Positions 63,294-64,000 of a stretch of 64,000 nucleotides of DNA are shown here, piece after piece. The stretch lies in the NCBI GenBank assembly GCA_036345935.2, contig JADWOT020000004.1:1371087-1435086 (forward strand), given 5' to 3'. Source of the DNA: Taenia hydatigena (lineage: Eukaryota; Platyhelminthes; Cestoda; Cyclophyllidea; Taeniidae). The notes under the pieces were generated by a model. It did no database searches, had not been told where the DNA came from, and was given only the letters and a program-made list of their open reading frames with translations. Position 1 is the first letter of the stretch; each line of letters starts with the position of its first letter. Made by a program: the position numbers and the translations under genes.

Positions 63294-64000
63294 CTGAAAT
63301 AAGGAAACAACAAGAAAGAGATTATTTTGGCGACTGTCAAATCTGTAAGCAGAGTACGAAAACAGTCAACAGCGATAGACCTTAGCTTTAGGCCAGGAAT
63401 GTTTAAATCACACCACAAAACAGTGCACTTAGTAATGTTCCAAGAACGATTGTGACGCAGTACGTGCGAACGATAGTTCACGGTGTGAAAAGAGGTCTAC
63501 ATCAAGACAATAACACAGACATAACAATAATTTCGCATGACCGCTCACCACTCATTCTATCAGCCTAAATACAGGACCACTCTGTGCCTAAAAATCACGA
63601 AATTTCATCGCTCCATCGCATTCGCAAACTGTCATGATGATGAACTTCATCAAATCCTGACAAGCTATCAAGTTGTGAAACAGACAACTTAGGAATACTG
63701 CATTTTATAGTGTTATCCTGGATGCGTGTTCGAAGTATCGGATGGAAAAAAAACAAAAGTCAAGTCAAATATTCAGCTACATTGCAACCAGTAAGAAATC
63801 CCTCTTTGTTTCTAAGAGGGACTACCTTCACAAAGAGGCGATTGGTTCGGCTTGACAGGATAGTCAGGGCATGTCGAAAAACACAAAACCATTTGAAAGG
63901 GAAAGTAACTTCTAAGCAGGTTGCGTCTGAGCGAGTTATGGGACAACCTCTGCCTTAAAAAGGTCAACTGCCACTGTGGGTTTGGGGATGGAAGTTGTTG

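Noticed and set aside
1..64000. tRNA genes, rRNA, CRISPR arrays
   Set aside because: No B-box-like GGTTCGANTCC with a foldable cloverleaf, no rRNA signature and no spaced direct-repeat array was found by reading. The GGTTCGA-like strings seen were isolated.

Overview
The window reads as nuclear DNA of a parasitic flatworm, most likely a taeniid tapeworm (Taenia/Echinococcus group). The evidence is: animal-type genes split by GT-AG introns, including one intron of only 38 nt; moderate GC; long gene-poor spacers; and several copies of a miniature LTR retroelement (about 186-bp LTRs, elements of 842-901 bp, no long ORF) whose layout matches the Ta-TRIM family reported from taeniids. I could not compare it with that family at sequence level. 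There is no operon, CRISPR array or other prokaryotic feature.

Layout. Three protein genes are well supported, all on the minus strand. (1) Bystin, a ribosome-biogenesis factor, lies at 1297-3779 in eight exons whose phases all agree. (2) An intronless, divergent PP1-type Ser/Thr phosphatase lies at 18671-19672. (3) A large Mot1/BTAF1 gene (TATA-binding-protein-associated Swi2/Snf2 ATPase) fills 35320-63293. I could model 28 exons encoding about 1,970 residues, with consistent phases from HEAT repeats to stop codon. Its first exon or exons lie beyond the right edge of the window.

Between bystin and BTAF1 the DNA is repeat-rich. The TRIM elements are two complete copies (4943-5843; 7773-8614 with target duplication ctagc), a truncated inverted copy fused to the first, and solo LTRs at about 4420, 15855 (ctgat) and 23830 (ctaga). 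There is also a diverged tandem duplication of about 3 kb (10.9-15.1 kb), a 490-bp inverted repeat around a 1.1-kb spacer (15.33-17.42 kb), and 52-bp direct repeats flanking the phosphatase. A dispersed repeat of about 600 bp occurs at 33.3-33.9 kb and again in a BTAF1 intron at 59.3-60.0 kb. Several BTAF1 introns carry degenerate CATY/TGGA-type low-complexity arrays.

The three genes have unrelated housekeeping roles (40S subunit assembly, protein dephosphorylation, removal of TBP from promoters). Nothing suggests they act as one system. The spacer 19.7-35.3 kb holds no gene I can prove, although a chain of phase-compatible candidate exons at 24.6-28.4 kb (minus) deserves a test.
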